In this document: piece by piece, positions 10,340 through 20,694 of the stretch
How the letters are laid out: each line of letters begins with the position of its first letter
Position numbering within the stretch: position 1 is the stretch's first letter
From: Aplidium turbinatum
Lineage: Eukaryota; Chordata; Ascidiacea; Aplousobranchia; Polyclinidae
Assembly (NCBI GenBank): GCA_918807975.1
Contig: OU964923.1
Span: 23,975,235 to 24,039,234, forward strand
Reading direction: 5' to 3'
DNA length: 64,000 nt
The notes under the pieces: generated by a model
What the model was told of the DNA's origin: nothing
Seen by the model: the letters and a program-made list of their open reading frames with translations, nothing else
Database searches by the model: none
Position numbers and translations under genes: made by a program

Positions 10340-10642
10340 CTGAGAAAGCTTCTTTGAGAGCTTAATCCTGGTAGTTTTGCACACTTGTAGAGGATTTTTC
10401 AAACCACTGACGCAGCCCGGTCACCGAGAATGGCAGAGTGACGTTTCCGATTGTTGAAGTGTGGTTATTTATGAATTATTTCCTTGACTAGATGTCCCTA
10501 AATGGAAAGCAGTCCTTAATGCGTCCGTGTCCTTACGTCACCTCCGAGATGGTCCTTAGCAATCCAAAGCAGTCCTTGATTTTGCAGTTTTTGTTTTGTG
10601 CTTAAAGTCAGGGGCTCAACCAACTGATCTATCGGGGCGAAT
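10340..10642 (-). mobile_element. tRNA-derived SINE, minus strand, diverged copy
   Basis: It shares GGTCACCGAGA, GCAGAGTGACGTTTCCGATTGTTGAAG and CTATCGGGGCG with the better copy at 40428-40724. On the minus strand the tRNA-like head reads GCCCCGATAGATCAGTTGG, an A-box-like sequence. The B-box is decayed. The 3' end of the SINE is near 10340. Confidence 0.65.
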
Positions 10643-12003
10643 AGCAATTATCCAGTAAAGCGGGGACCACGAGTGTTTAAGGTGGGTGGGATGGGTGGTT
10701 CAAGATAGATGGGTGGGGTACCGAGAAAAAATATCAATTGCACCAGAATTAGAATATGAACGTGTGGCACTTTGTTTGTTTGGATTTGCTATGTTTATTT
10801 TCACAAATGTAGATAAAATGTTCTGTTTCAGCCTAATAATTATTTTTATATATGTTAGATCTACAGTTACGCAAAAGAATTAAAGTGCTAGCGTACAGTA
10901 TCGAAAAGCCGAAGCAGAATTATCTTACACGGCATTTAATTTCTTTCTTGAGAGACTTTCCAGATTGCTCACTTACAAGACATGAACTTTTGTAAACTCC
11001 GACAATGTCTGGCAGCAGAGTGATAGCCTATTTTTTGTTGTTCTGCTTCTTTACGATTTTTGGAATCTTTTACACTCCTCGGTTTATTCGACACCAACAT
11101 TTTAAAAACAGCTTTTTGGCAACTACTCTGATGCTTCGTCATAAAGACAAACAATACCAAACCAGTGTTTCGTAGGTTATACTGTATGTATTTGAAACAA
11201 GTGAACGAAAACAAAATTTGTATTCAAATAGGCCTATTCAGTAAAACATTTTGATATTTAGTATGGCAACGCATTGATTAACTTTTGGGATGCTAGCTGC
11301 ATGTAAATCTGCAAATCAGTTTCCGCTTTCTTTGTCAATATAGGCCAATCAAGATCGAAGTTTTGAGGTGATTGATTTGAGTGATTTTAAATTATACTGC
11401 ATGCATTGATTATACTAATATTCTCTGAGTATGAGCATAAAACGGCAAACACTACAATAATATTCATATAAAAAGTTGTTGTTTCCAGAACAGGTCGTCA
11501 ACGGTACAAATCGTATTCTTTATTTTAATTTTTAAATGGAAAAATCTCTCTTTTTTATATGCATGTGGATTCGCAATCAGCTTTATTGAGGAAGTTGTTT
11601 TCATTTCCTGCACACCCACCGTATGTGAACTCCATACATTTTCCCATACTTGAATCATAGTACCTGATCAAAGTCATAAAATAAAACATAGGTTAGGCTA
11701 CTAAACATACTTTTTTCACGGTCTATGTTAGTTTGCTTGTGATCGAGAATATGGTAAGTAAAAATGCACAAGCCCTTGTTCGATGTTTCCTTATATGGAG
11801 GGGACACTTCAAACACCATTATGTATTTCATATGAAATTTGTTAAAAAAAGCGGCAGTTATACTATTACTTTCTAACTAAGTTTTTCTATTTTTTATAAC
11901 GTTATTTTAGCAAGCCTTTATCTAATCTCAATTTTCACGTTGGAGTTAAGTTTCAATAATGAATTTATCCGACGAGCCGAGCAACATCTCAGACAGCCGC
12001 TTT
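10643..12003. other. Unassigned DNA
   Basis: Apart from a G-rich GGTGGGTGGGATGGGTGG patch at about 10681-10698, I see no gene, RNA or clear repeat here. Open frames are short and show no recognisable motif. Confidence 0.5.
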
Positions 12004-12410
12004 ATCTGGTCTAGATCTGGTCAGATCTGTACTTAATCTGGTCAAGATCTGGACTAGATGAAGTGGATGTCTGGACTAGGAAAACAAAAGGTGTGCTATG
12101 TCAAATTCCTACAATTTTATTAGAAAAAGTATGTTTGTTTAAACTATAAAGCGTTGATGTTTATCTTAAAACCCTCAGAGCTTTTTCGGTGAATATTCCC
12201 TCCACAATAAATATTCCCAGGAAAATATCCTCTCTGGTAAATATACCCAGGAAGAAATCAACTCCGGAAAAAATCAACCAGAAAAACATTCCGGGAAACT
12301 TTATTCGAATAATCGCTAACCAAAACATTTTATCAGGAGGTGTATTTTCGATGGTGGATTTTTTTCAGGAGATACTTACTATATTGGATTTTTTTTAGGA
12401 GGAACACGAA
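12004..12410. repeat. Irregular short repeats
   Basis: 12004-12080 repeats TCTGGTCAGATCTGG-like words (TCTGGTCTAGATCTGG, TCTGGTCAAGATCTGG). From 12189 irregular units follow such as AATATTCCCAGGAAAATAT and AAATATACCCAGGAAGAAAT. Near 12340-12400 similar units appear in reversed orientation (TCAGGAGGTGTATTTTCGAT, TTTTTTAGGAGGAAC). The arrangement suggests a small foldback-like structure with degenerate repeats in both arms. Confidence 0.4.
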
Positions 12411-13872
12411 CTAACTTTGTCACGCATCTGCTGGATACTGCTACATTGCAAGAAATCTGACACGCTTTATCAGCAATTGGATAAAATTCTTACCATCGAT
12501 TGAGATGAGCTTTGCAAGGTCCGATTTCACTGGGCAGTCCACAGATGCATTCTGCTTCATGTATTGATACTATAAAATGTTTAGATAAGTGGTTAAAATT
12601 CATCTGAAATGAGCCGTTGGTTAATGATTTTATATGATTACCACATTGTTGCTGGGGTGCCAATGGATCTAATATCCAGTGAACGTAGTCAGTACAGTCA
12701 CCCGAACTACTGTATGTTAAAGCTTTTCAAGAATAACCTACTGCTTGTTGTTGTTTTGCACGTACTCCAGACAAACCGATATTTAAAAAAGTAGATTTAG
12801 TCAAGACAAGTAATCCAATTTAAGGCAGGTAAATGTTTGCAACCGACCAATGCATACAACGCTGCATAAAATAATCTCAACGAGCAATAAACAAAATGTT
12901 GTATTGACTAATAAAATTGCGTAATTTGCAGCCTATTGCGATTATTCAGCATGAGTTTTGTGATGCCCATACAAAAAAAGTTGGAAACCTATTAGGCCTA
13001 CTTATAACAATCACAAATCTAGTCACAAAATTAATATCAAAGTACTCACAAACTATTGTTGTATTAATGTAATAACAATTACATTAGCCAACATCATTGA
13101 CAGTAAGTGCGCCAGTAGGATAGCCTATATTTTTAAGATGCTTACGTGCAAGAATAAGTACAGCCAATCCAAAGATGTATTTTAATCCCATTATTACACT
13201 GAAGTTTTCTGCTTCAAATCAAATAAACTTACAGCACGAAACCTGAAAAAAACAGAAATATTTGTAGCATTACAACCTGGCATAACCTGTAGTGAGATGT
13301 GATGTGAATAGGGTTCTCACACTTTCATTTAAGAACGGCATTCCTGTACTTATTATTGCATTAACCAGATTGGAATATTTATCTTTTTTTGGTCTTTTCT
13401 TTTGGAATATTATCTACCGCTGTGGTGTAGACTAAGCATAAACATTTTCTGCCTGAATTTGAATGTTGCAAAATGGGAAACTTTATCAAGTGATATAGCC
13501 TACCTGCAGCCACAAGTGTTGACAGATCCACTGTAACTCTATTAAGGCGTGGTAGCGTGACTATAGATTCTAAAAAGGAAGCGGATTTGGTCTCAGTGCA
13601 TTGAAGGAAAGCACAGTGTTCCGCTGTGGCTCAATCTACTGAGCAAACAATGCAGACGGATTTGCTAATTTGTTATGCTACAATTGCTACATGCTGAATC
13701 AGTACGTTTTCCGTAAAAGTTTCATGCAGCCTAAACTTGCTGCTTTTGGCTAATAACAGTTAGTGCATTTCTTCTTCATTACAGTATCTGGCTAAAGAGC
13801 TTTAAAAAATAGTTACATAATTTTCAAATTATTCTTAATTTTACACACTGCCTTCGCTTACAAAAAGGAAGG
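12411..13872. other. Unassigned DNA
   Basis: AT-rich DNA with several TAGGCCTA/TAGCCTA-like words. I recognise no coding region, RNA gene or terminal repeat. Confidence 0.5.
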
Positions 13873-13897
13873 CACACACACACACACACACACACAC
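13873..13897. repeat. (CA)n microsatellite
   Basis: Twelve and a half uninterrupted CA units. Confidence 0.95.
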
Positions 13898-14469
13898 TGC
13901 GTAGGCAACACAGATTTATCGATTGCTTATTCTTCTTGCTGGTGGGATAAAATTACGAAGCTTTTTGCGGCCGGATAGCTTGGAAATTCCAGAGGTTGCA
14001 AGCTTTGATGTAACGAATGGTGCGTGCTCAAACCTCATATGCTATGCATTATGAATATCTCAGGAACTTTTCAATGGTCTAGCAAAACAGCTCCGACGCA
14101 CCCATCACTTTGCTCGCGGCACACAGGTTGTAAAACAGTAAATGATCGATTAGTTTGATTGATTGGTTTATTTTGTTGTGCAATATCATAACAGCTAAAC
14201 ATTAAAATGATACAGCACGCATAACATAACGATCTTAAACAATAAAGGAAAATGATAAATGCAGTACACTGCAACGTCCACGTAAGCAAATGCTTCAAGT
14301 AAACCACAAAAAGAAACTGCGAAGTAACCACGATGGTCTTCGAATCAAGCAGCCACTGGGTAGCCTAAGCGTAATTAGGGCCATGAATGGCTAAGTTAAG
14401 TCAAGTTTTAGGCAGGACGATAAGTTTGCAGTTGGTGGTCACTTTTAATAGGCTATGCGTTCATGCAGG

Positions 14470-14575
14470 GATGGAGGAACCATTTTAAAAGTAGGTGGGC
14501 CCAGAGGCGCAGCAGTCAAAGTCAATCAAACTTCTGGGGGGCTTCGCCCTCCCAGACCCCCATAACATTGTTGCA
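14470..14575. mobile_element. hAT MITE fragment
   Basis: CAGGGATGGAGGAACC at about 14467 is followed by a GGTGGGCCCAGAGGCGCAG segment and then CTTCTGGGGGGCTTCGCCCT with CCCAGACCCCC. The last part resembles the inner part of the CAGTGGCGTAGC MITEs elsewhere in the window. No matching right end was found. 13898-14469 and 14576-15090 are otherwise unassigned, apart from a GATTGATTGG-type LINE tail near 14158. Confidence 0.4.
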
Positions 14576-15257
14576 TCTCTAGTAAGTTATTACAAATCGT
14601 TTACACCAGGAGTCGGCAAATTATAATAATATGTGGCCAGGTCAGTGGTTTATTACAGTATAATCGAATGGAAGAACAAGTTTTTTTCATTACTCATTTT
14701 AGTAGGCCCAGTGGCCCACGTCTTTGATTTGCAGCGTTTCTGTTTGTTTAAACAAAGAACTCAACATAAAGCGCCATTATGATACAAAACATATTATTTT
14801 TTCCAAGTTAATGGGTCAAACAAGGAACGGCAAAGTTAACCTACTCTAAATTAGCTTTTAAACAGCAAATTTCTCTCTTACAAAGGAAAAGAAAACCAAT
14901 AAATCAGATAATTCTTTTGCTAGCTAAAAGGTTTGACAAGAAGGGTTTCGAGTGATTTTTGCGGTAACAGACAACAACGCAATTAATGGCAAAGCAATGT
15001 CTTTTTTTTTCTCCTCCTTGTGTTTGTGTTAGATATCCTCACCCCAGTGATACTTCAAGACCCCAGTGATACTTCAAGACCCTTGTACTTTATGTTTGAC
15101 TCTGTCCATATCTTAAAATGTAGCCTATACGCAACAACTGGGTCAATCAGAAGTCTAACGGTAAACTTTTAGCTTTTCCGTCATTTAGTTATGGCAATAT
15201 AACGTCTAAGAGTACGTCGGAGCATTGCACTGCATCTTTTAATTCCCTTAAAGATAT

Positions 15258-15540
15258 TCATCACTTTATGGAAGATTCAATTTTAAACTTTTCTTATCGG
15301 TTATCACTGAAAGCTCTAAATCCTTCAAGTCTGAAGCGACAAAACGTTAAACTGGCTTTGCAAATGTTTAATAATTTTACTTCGCAAGCTTTGATTCACC
15401 TTGGTGCAAAGTTTAACATATCATATTGTGATGACACCAGTACTTTCATCAGAATGATCACTAGCCTACTAATCACTATCTCGGAGGTGACGAACAAACA
15501 CGCACAAAGCAAGACACAAACACGCGTAGAGAAATAAACG
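15258..15540 (+). pseudogene. P-element/THAP9-like transposase fragment
   Basis: The 89-residue frame at 15268-15537 contains SLKALNPSSLKRQNVKLALQ, then MFNNFTSQALIHLGAKFN, then YCDDTSTFIRMI. It resembles the KLNP...VKLA.QVF segment of P-element-type transposases, in which a helical domain interrupts the RNase H fold. It is isolated, with no THAP finger or C-terminal end next to it, and is probably a relic. The C-terminal end of a related protein is found at 55939-56412. Identification is by motif memory only. Confidence 0.45.
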
Positions 15541-15656
15541 GCAATTAAAAACTGAAATTTCAATGCAAAAGCAACTTGTAACTATAACTGTTGAAAAAGT
15601 GCTAAAATAGGAACTATATAGTTAACACGTTTCGTTACTTTTGGAAAATAGTAACG

Positions 15657-15742
15657 AAGTTACCGTTACAGTTACTCAAAAAGTAACTAGTTACTGTTGT
15701 AACTAGTTACTAGTTTCCAAAAGTTTGCCCACCTTTGTATCT
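15657..15742. mobile_element. hAT terminus with TAACTAGTTACT palindromes
   Basis: The segment repeats GTAACTAGTTACT and ends TTTGCCCACCTTTG. Its complement begins CAAAGGTGGGCAAAC. Such GTAACTAGTTAC-rich termini occur in a widespread hAT group. No left partner was identified. Confidence 0.4.
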
Positions 15743-15788
15743 AATGGGTGGAATAATGCCATGGCAGCAATACTTAAACAATCGGAAA

Positions 15789-16625
15789 TTTCACTCTGAC
15801 AGTTGCAAAAGCCCATTGAGCTTATTGATCATTTAAAAAGTATTTTTCATGTGAAAATAAATTTCAAAAAACTTACGTAAGTATTATCCTCGGGTCAAAT
15901 GTTTGTAGGCCTATCAGTTGTAACATTAGAATAGCCTATTCACATATGAATGGTAGGCCTGCAGTGTTAATTTTATAATCGTCTTGAATATCATGTCAAG
16001 TAGGCCTAGCCTATCAGCCGAGCAAGCTAGTCTTGTTGTTTCAAGAAAATCTCCAAAACGTTAACCGTGTATTCATGTTGATAGATTATTATGTTACTTT
16101 TACAGACATAAAAACTGAACTGTCCCTTACATCAGCTCTAGGATTGAAGCATATCTGTGCAATGGGCACTAAGTTTCGTAAACTTCAAGCCCTGCTGATC
16201 GGTGAATTGACTGAACTGTCTCCACCAACTCTATTTAGGATTGAAGTATAGCCTATATCTGCGCACTAAGTTTGTTAAACAAACTTGCGACCTTGTGGCC
16301 AAACTCGCGACTTCTGACCTTGTGACCTTACGACCTGTAAACTTGCAACCTTTTCGCCACAATAAACTAACAGAACTCAAGACCGTGTTCAGATTCAATC
16401 TACTTGGCTTGTTTCTCTGTCTGTTGGAGGTCGCAAAACCGTATTAACTAAGCGATGCATATAATAATCTGATCCACTGTTTGGCACCAGTGAGAAAGAT
16501 ATTCTTCAACGTAGAATTTGCGTCAAAATTCTACATACAGTACAGATTATAATTTGAATCAGTAGCACTACCAAAGGGGTTTGGGAACAGTTAGGATCTC
16601 AAAAAAACTTTTTTATCGGTTTGTA
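15789..16625. repeat. Repeat, inverted copy at 37156-38275
   Basis: 15793-15960 and 16528-16625 match, in reverse orientation, 38155-38275 plus 37235-37289 and 37156-37262. Shared words include TTGCAAAAGCCCATTGAGCTTA, TTCACATATGAAT and AAATTATAATCTGTACTGT (as complement). The segment 15961-16527 is present only here. It contains tandem phrases such as ACCTTGTGACCTTACGACCTG but no recognisable gene. Confidence 0.7.
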
Positions 16626-17612
16626 GCGCCTGCGGCTTTTTTCGTGTTTGCTTTAGTCTAATTGCCGTTGTGAAATTTGTGTTTGGTAGGAATTTGAAAT
16701 GCTGGCTTAAAATTAGGGCGTTTCCTCGGAATTTGCACCACTTATCACGGTTTAATTTACATAGCCTACGTACTAGTTTTACGTTGTTGTAGCGTTGCGC
16801 ATTTGACACATGCTGCATTGCTTGAAACAAAGCCTCCTTTAAATCAATCGTTCAGTGTGAAACACAGTCAGTTTGTCAGTTTTCAGTATGGTTTCTGTCG
16901 GTCAGTTGTGTGGTGCCTTATTTTCTCAGTCAATTTGCCAAGGATTCCTTTCTTGGAAGTCACGGTGTTAGTTTAATTATGGTTGTAGTGTAGTTTTTTA
17001 TGTTCTGAATTACCGGTAGTTTAACTCGTTCTATTTGAATTCAAGCAGTGGTGCCACTCTTAATTGTTTTTCCATTAGATCTAGTGTTTTTGTGTTGCAT
17101 CTAGTGTTCTAGTGTTTTTTTTTGCTATCTAGTGTTTTTTTAACAATTTAGCGCTACGTTGGTGTGCATAAGTTTTGACAGTGTTCAAAGTAGCCCCCAC
17201 CTATTTTTTTGTTTGGCTGCATCAATGTGTTTGTAGTGCTTTTCAAAGTGGACAGCGAGTTTTTGTCTGGTGACATCCAATGATGACTAAATTTGAGATA
17301 TTTAGCATAAATACTTTAAAAAATACACACAAATGAATGTGAACAATGTTCAAAATAGACTAAAGTAGGTATAGCGTAGCCTACCTTAAATGGTAGGCTT
17401 ACATTTGATGCTTGTGGCGCTCTTAGACTACACTACCTCAGAGGTTGTGAGTAATATTGCGTTTTTGGCAATATATTTGCAAAGGACAAATTTGGGGAAA
17501 ATTTAGGCAAATTTTGTTCGCCCCCCCCAAAATGTTTTATTCTCTTGCAGCCATGACTTCAGGGCTCACTTTCAAGGAAATTCAGTTATATTTTGACATT
17601 TTAAGGACTTTT
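16626..17612. other. Unassigned DNA with (TCTAGTGTTTTT)n
   Basis: No gene recognised. 17080-17150 repeats TCTAGTGTTTTT-like units. Similar units recur at 21462-21510, just right of the LTR element, so the two flanks were one repeat-bearing region before the LTR insertion. Confidence 0.5.
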
Positions 17613-17617
17613 AACAC

Positions 17618-18318
17618 TGTCACAATCAAGGTGCAATGCCTCGCGATGGCTTGCTTTGTATCTTCAACGAATGTGCTATTTTCATTATGGAATTCTGGTG
17701 CGTTGTGTTATTATCGGTTATGACCTGAAGTAACCTCTGATTGAGAAATTTGTATTATGTAACGTATTTCTAGAATCATCTGTAAGCATGCAAATCTAGA
17801 AGGTTCTGTTGTTTTTCATGATTTCTGAGCGTCGTTTGTCATGACGTCATTAGGTTGTTTATCAGTAAATGTCCGATTGCGAAATCGTTATTATGTAAGA
17901 ATCTTCTTGCGAACGTGACATTCTTTAGACTTCTATAAGCTTCTGCTTGTTGACATTTATTGCAACTTGACAGAACAATGTGACGTTACGTAACCTTCTC
18001 GATGTTACTGGACTGAACAACCAACTATAAATAGTGGTGTAGTTTGTATTCTGATTATTCGGAGATTCTGAGTATTATGATGATTATTATTGAGTTGGTT
18101 ATGAGAGTTGTGCTATGAGTTGTGGATTGGTAGTTGATGCAGAAATTATAGTTATTTGAGAAGCCGTTCGTTAAAGTTCTTCAAGAAGTCAGATTATCAT
18201 TTCGCTAGTAGAATTATTCGACATTTAATTGACTGCTTTTCGGTTATAACCCATTAAACTACGTCACTGAATCTTTCCAAGTCTTTTTCCTGGTAAGAGA
18301 TAGAAAGAAATCGTGACA
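17618..18318 (+). repeat. 5' LTR of the CNBP-bearing element
   Basis: A 701-bp direct repeat of 20695-21395 at a constant offset of 3077, beginning TG and ending CA. ACTATAAATAGTGG near 18022 looks like a TATA box, with the LTR transcription start expected shortly downstream. Confidence 0.95.
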
Positions 18319-18321
18319 TTC

Positions 18322-18338
18322 TGGGGGCTCGTCCGGGA
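18322..18338 (+). promoter_or_regulatory. Primer-binding site, proline-tRNA type
   Basis: TGGGGGCTCGTCCGGGA starts three bases after the LTR end. It agrees with the first 17 bases of the 18-base tRNA-Pro primer site known from murine leukaemia virus. It would prime minus-strand DNA synthesis. Confidence 0.85.
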
Positions 18339-18413
18339 ATACCGAAAAAGGATTTAACCGAAAAACCGAAGAATACCGAAGATTTATTGAAAGAATAATA
18401 AATTAATGTCAAG

Positions 18414-19853
18414 ATGGCGGATACTGTCAAACATGAGATGATTGAAGACTTAGGGAGCATGGCTGAACGAATGGGGCTGACTGGTAATGAAAAGTCTCAG
18501 TTTGTGATGGAAGAGTATCACAAGATAATGGACCAAAAAGCTCAGCGAGAAGCTGACGAAAGAGAAGATAGAAGAGCTGCTCGTGAAATAAGGAAAGCAG
18601 AACTTGAAGCTGATGAAAAGCGAGCACAACTTGAAGCTGAAGAAAAGCGAGCACAACTTGAAGCTGAGGAAAAGCGAGCACAACTTGAAGCTGAGGAAAA
18701 GCGAGCACAACTTGAAGCAGAGGAGAAGCAGGCGCAGCGCGAAGCAGAGGAGAAGCGGGCGCAGCGCGAAGCCGAAGAGAAGCGGGCACAGCGCGAAGCA
18801 GAAGCCGAAGAGAATCGGGCGCAACGCGAAGCAGAAGCTGAAGAAAGAAGAGCGCAATATGAATTGGAAAAGTTAAAACTTGAATTAGAAAGACAAAAGC
18901 TGGACATTAGTGAGCGATCTAATTCTACTAATGATAATGCTCGAGATGTTATTGTGGCGCAAGTTAGACGTCCAGATTTGCCATCATTTGTTGAAGAAAA
19001 AGATGAGTTGGATAGTTATTTGTTAAGATTTGAAAGATATGCTACAATAGCCAAATTAGAAAAGTCGACGTGGGCTACCCAGCTAAGCATGTTATTATCG
19101 GGACAAGCTCTTGATGTATATTCAAGACTTTCGCAAGAAGAAGCCATGAATTACGACAGATTGAAGTTAGCTCTGTTAAAGCGATACAATTTTACCGAGC
19201 ATGGATACCGTCAAAGATTCCGTGAGGCAAAGCCTGAACGACACGAAAGCCCAGGTCAATTTATTGAACGTTTAAGAAACCTTTTGTTAAAATGGTTTGA
19301 ACTTTCGGCGGCCGAACAATCATTGGACGGATTGGCAAACCTTATAGTTAAGGAACAATTCACAGATTCATGTTCAAAAGATCTGTCTGTTTATTTAATG
19401 GAGAGAAGTCCGAAGACTCTAAAAGACATAGCCAGTGTGGCGGAACAGTACTTAGTTGCTCATGATGAGAAGTTGTCGACTGAAGAGACGTTGTCATGCG
19501 ATAATGACGAAGGACAAACAAATAATTTTAAAGGAGGTGCGGTTCCAAGAGAAGTACGTTGTTTTAATTGTAATGGCTTAGGTCATAAGTCTGTTAACTG
19601 CCGGAGAAAGACTAACAGAAATCATCAGGAATCGAGGAAGTGGTGCAATCGTTGCAATAGGCAAGGACACGAAGCGAAGGAATGTAAGGACAAGTCGTTT
19701 TCCCAATCCAATCAGTCTGGAAAAGATAAAGACACGGACGTTTATCGATGCGGTTGTGCGTTAATGATTCCTGAACCCACGCTTGACGAGGAGAGACCGG
19801 ATGAAGATGTTTGCGAAAAAATAATAGGCTACCTGAAGATTACCTGCCAGTAG
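18414..19853 (+). CDS. Gag with coiled coil, SCAN-like domain and two zinc knuckles
   Basis: A 479-residue open frame. Residues 40-165 form a highly charged coiled coil built on an eight-residue repeat (EEKRAQLE, EEKRAQRE), encoded by 24-base tandem DNA at about 18604-18840. Residues 185-260 resemble a Gypsy capsid N-domain (DLPSFVEEKDELDSYLLRFE). Residues 265-347 look like a SCAN-type capsid C-domain (RQRFRE, GQFIERLRNLLLKWF, LIVKEQFTDSCSKDLSVYL). Two CCHC knuckles follow at C383-C396 and C411-C424 for RNA binding. The protein should assemble the particle and package RNA. The protease frame overlaps its last 43 bases in the -1 register, the arrangement Gypsy elements use for ribosomal frameshifting. 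The start is the first ATG after the primer site. Confidence 0.85.
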   Translation: MADTVKHEMIEDLGSMAERMGLTGNEKSQFVMEEYHKIMDQKAQREADEREDRRAAREIRKAELEADEKRAQLEAEEKRAQLEAEEKRAQLEAEEKRAQLEAEEKQAQREAEEKRAQREAEEKRAQREAEAEENRAQREAEAEERRAQYELEKLKLELERQKLDISERSNSTNDNARDVIVAQVRRPDLPSFVEEKDELDSYLLRFERYATIAKLEKSTWATQLSMLLSGQALDVYSRLSQEEAMNYDRLKLALLKRYNFTEHGYRQRFREAKPERHESPGQFIERLRNLLLKWFELSAAEQSLDGLANLIVKEQFTDSCSKDLSVYLMERSPKTLKDIASVAEQYLVAHDEKLSTEETLSCDNDEGQTNNFKGGAVPREVRCFNCNGLGHKSVNCRRKTNRNHQESRKWCNRCNRQGHEAKECKDKSFSQSNQSGKDKDTDVYRCGCALMIPEPTLDEERPDEDVCEKIIGYLKITCQ

Positions 19854-20578
19854 TGGATGGAAAAGTTGGAAACAAAAAGGTAAAAGTTTTACGTGATTCT
19901 GGTTCTACGGGTATATTAGTGAGGAGAGATTTGGTTAAAGACAGTCAGTTAACGGGAAAAACTGGAATTGTGATGTCGATAAATAACACTTCAATCCAAG
20001 GACCGTTAGCGAAGATATATATCGAAACTCCGTATTGTAGTGGGACTGTGAAAGCGTTATGTTTACAAAACTCTTTAGTTGATCTGATAATCGGAAATGT
20101 TTTTGAGAGAGATTCTGAAGTTACTTGTTATTCTTGTGGCAAGAATGGTCACTTTGCTCGAGATTGTTCTGCAGATAATCAGCAACGATCTCACGATGAC
20201 GGATATTACGAGCGCGAAGAACCGAGGAGAAGAGGCAGGCGACGACCATTTGGAGTTTGCTATAGATGCGGTAGACGCGGACACTTCGCCAGGGAGTGCG
20301 TTGCTGACGGCGGACATTCGGAAAATAGACGTTGCCGTGACAACCACTGCTACCGATGTGGGGAGATTGGACACATAGCCAGGAGCTGCCCTTTTGATGA
20401 AAAGGCTTGCTATAATTGTCGTAAAGAAGGTCATCTCGCCGAGGACTGTCCGGAGAGGAGATGTTTCCGATGTAGGAAGATGGGTCATCTCGCTCGCCGA
20501 TGCACTGAAGATGTTGAGGACGTTGGAGACTTTCGCAGAAAACGTGACTATTGTTTTGAGAAAAGCTATCGTTGGTAG
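19811..20578 (+). CDS. Retropepsin joined to CNBP-like array of five CCHC knuckles
   Basis: A 255-residue frame. Residues 14-96 are a retropepsin of Gypsy type. The catalytic motif LRDSGSTG has its Asp-Ser-Gly at residues 29-31, and the domain ends in the conserved DLIIGNV (91-97). Instead of leading to reverse transcriptase, the frame goes straight into five CX2CX4HX4C knuckles: C106-C119, C150-C163, C180-C193, C200-C213 and C218-C231. A basic arginine/glycine-rich linker (about 135-147) follows knuckle 1. Knuckles 3 and 4 (CYRCGEIGHIARSC, CYNCRKEGHLAEDC) with their short spacer closely resemble the cellular nucleic-acid-binding protein CNBP/ZNF9. In vertebrates CNBP has seven knuckles and an RGG box after the first. 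I infer capture of an intronless CNBP-type cDNA. A reorganised gag knuckle array is less likely, because gag already has its own two. Function in the element is unknown; nucleic-acid chaperoning is plausible. Confidence 0.8.
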   Translation: MRKNNRLPEDYLPVVDGKVGNKKVKVLRDSGSTGILVRRDLVKDSQLTGKTGIVMSINNTSIQGPLAKIYIETPYCSGTVKALCLQNSLVDLIIGNVFERDSEVTCYSCGKNGHFARDCSADNQQRSHDDGYYEREEPRRRGRRRPFGVCYRCGRRGHFARECVADGGHSENRRCRDNHCYRCGEIGHIARSCPFDEKACYNCRKEGHLAEDCPERRCFRCRKMGHLARRCTEDVEDVGDFRRKRDYCFEKSYRW

Positions 20579-20681
20579 ATCATGCAACGATAGACTTATG
20601 AGAACTGATTATTGAGTAATTAATTGTTTTGTGGTGTGTTTTGTATTGATTGTGTTGTTATATTGTTTGCAACAATATTCT

Positions 20682-20694
20682 AAGGGGGGGCGTA
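20682..20694 (+). promoter_or_regulatory. Polypurine tract
   Basis: AAGGGGGGGCGTA lies immediately before the 3' LTR. It is the expected primer for plus-strand synthesis. Confidence 0.75.

Noticed and set aside
18427-18907. Three long minus-strand frames rich in Ser, Phe or Leu
   Set aside because: They are the antisense readings of the repetitive coiled-coil part of gag.
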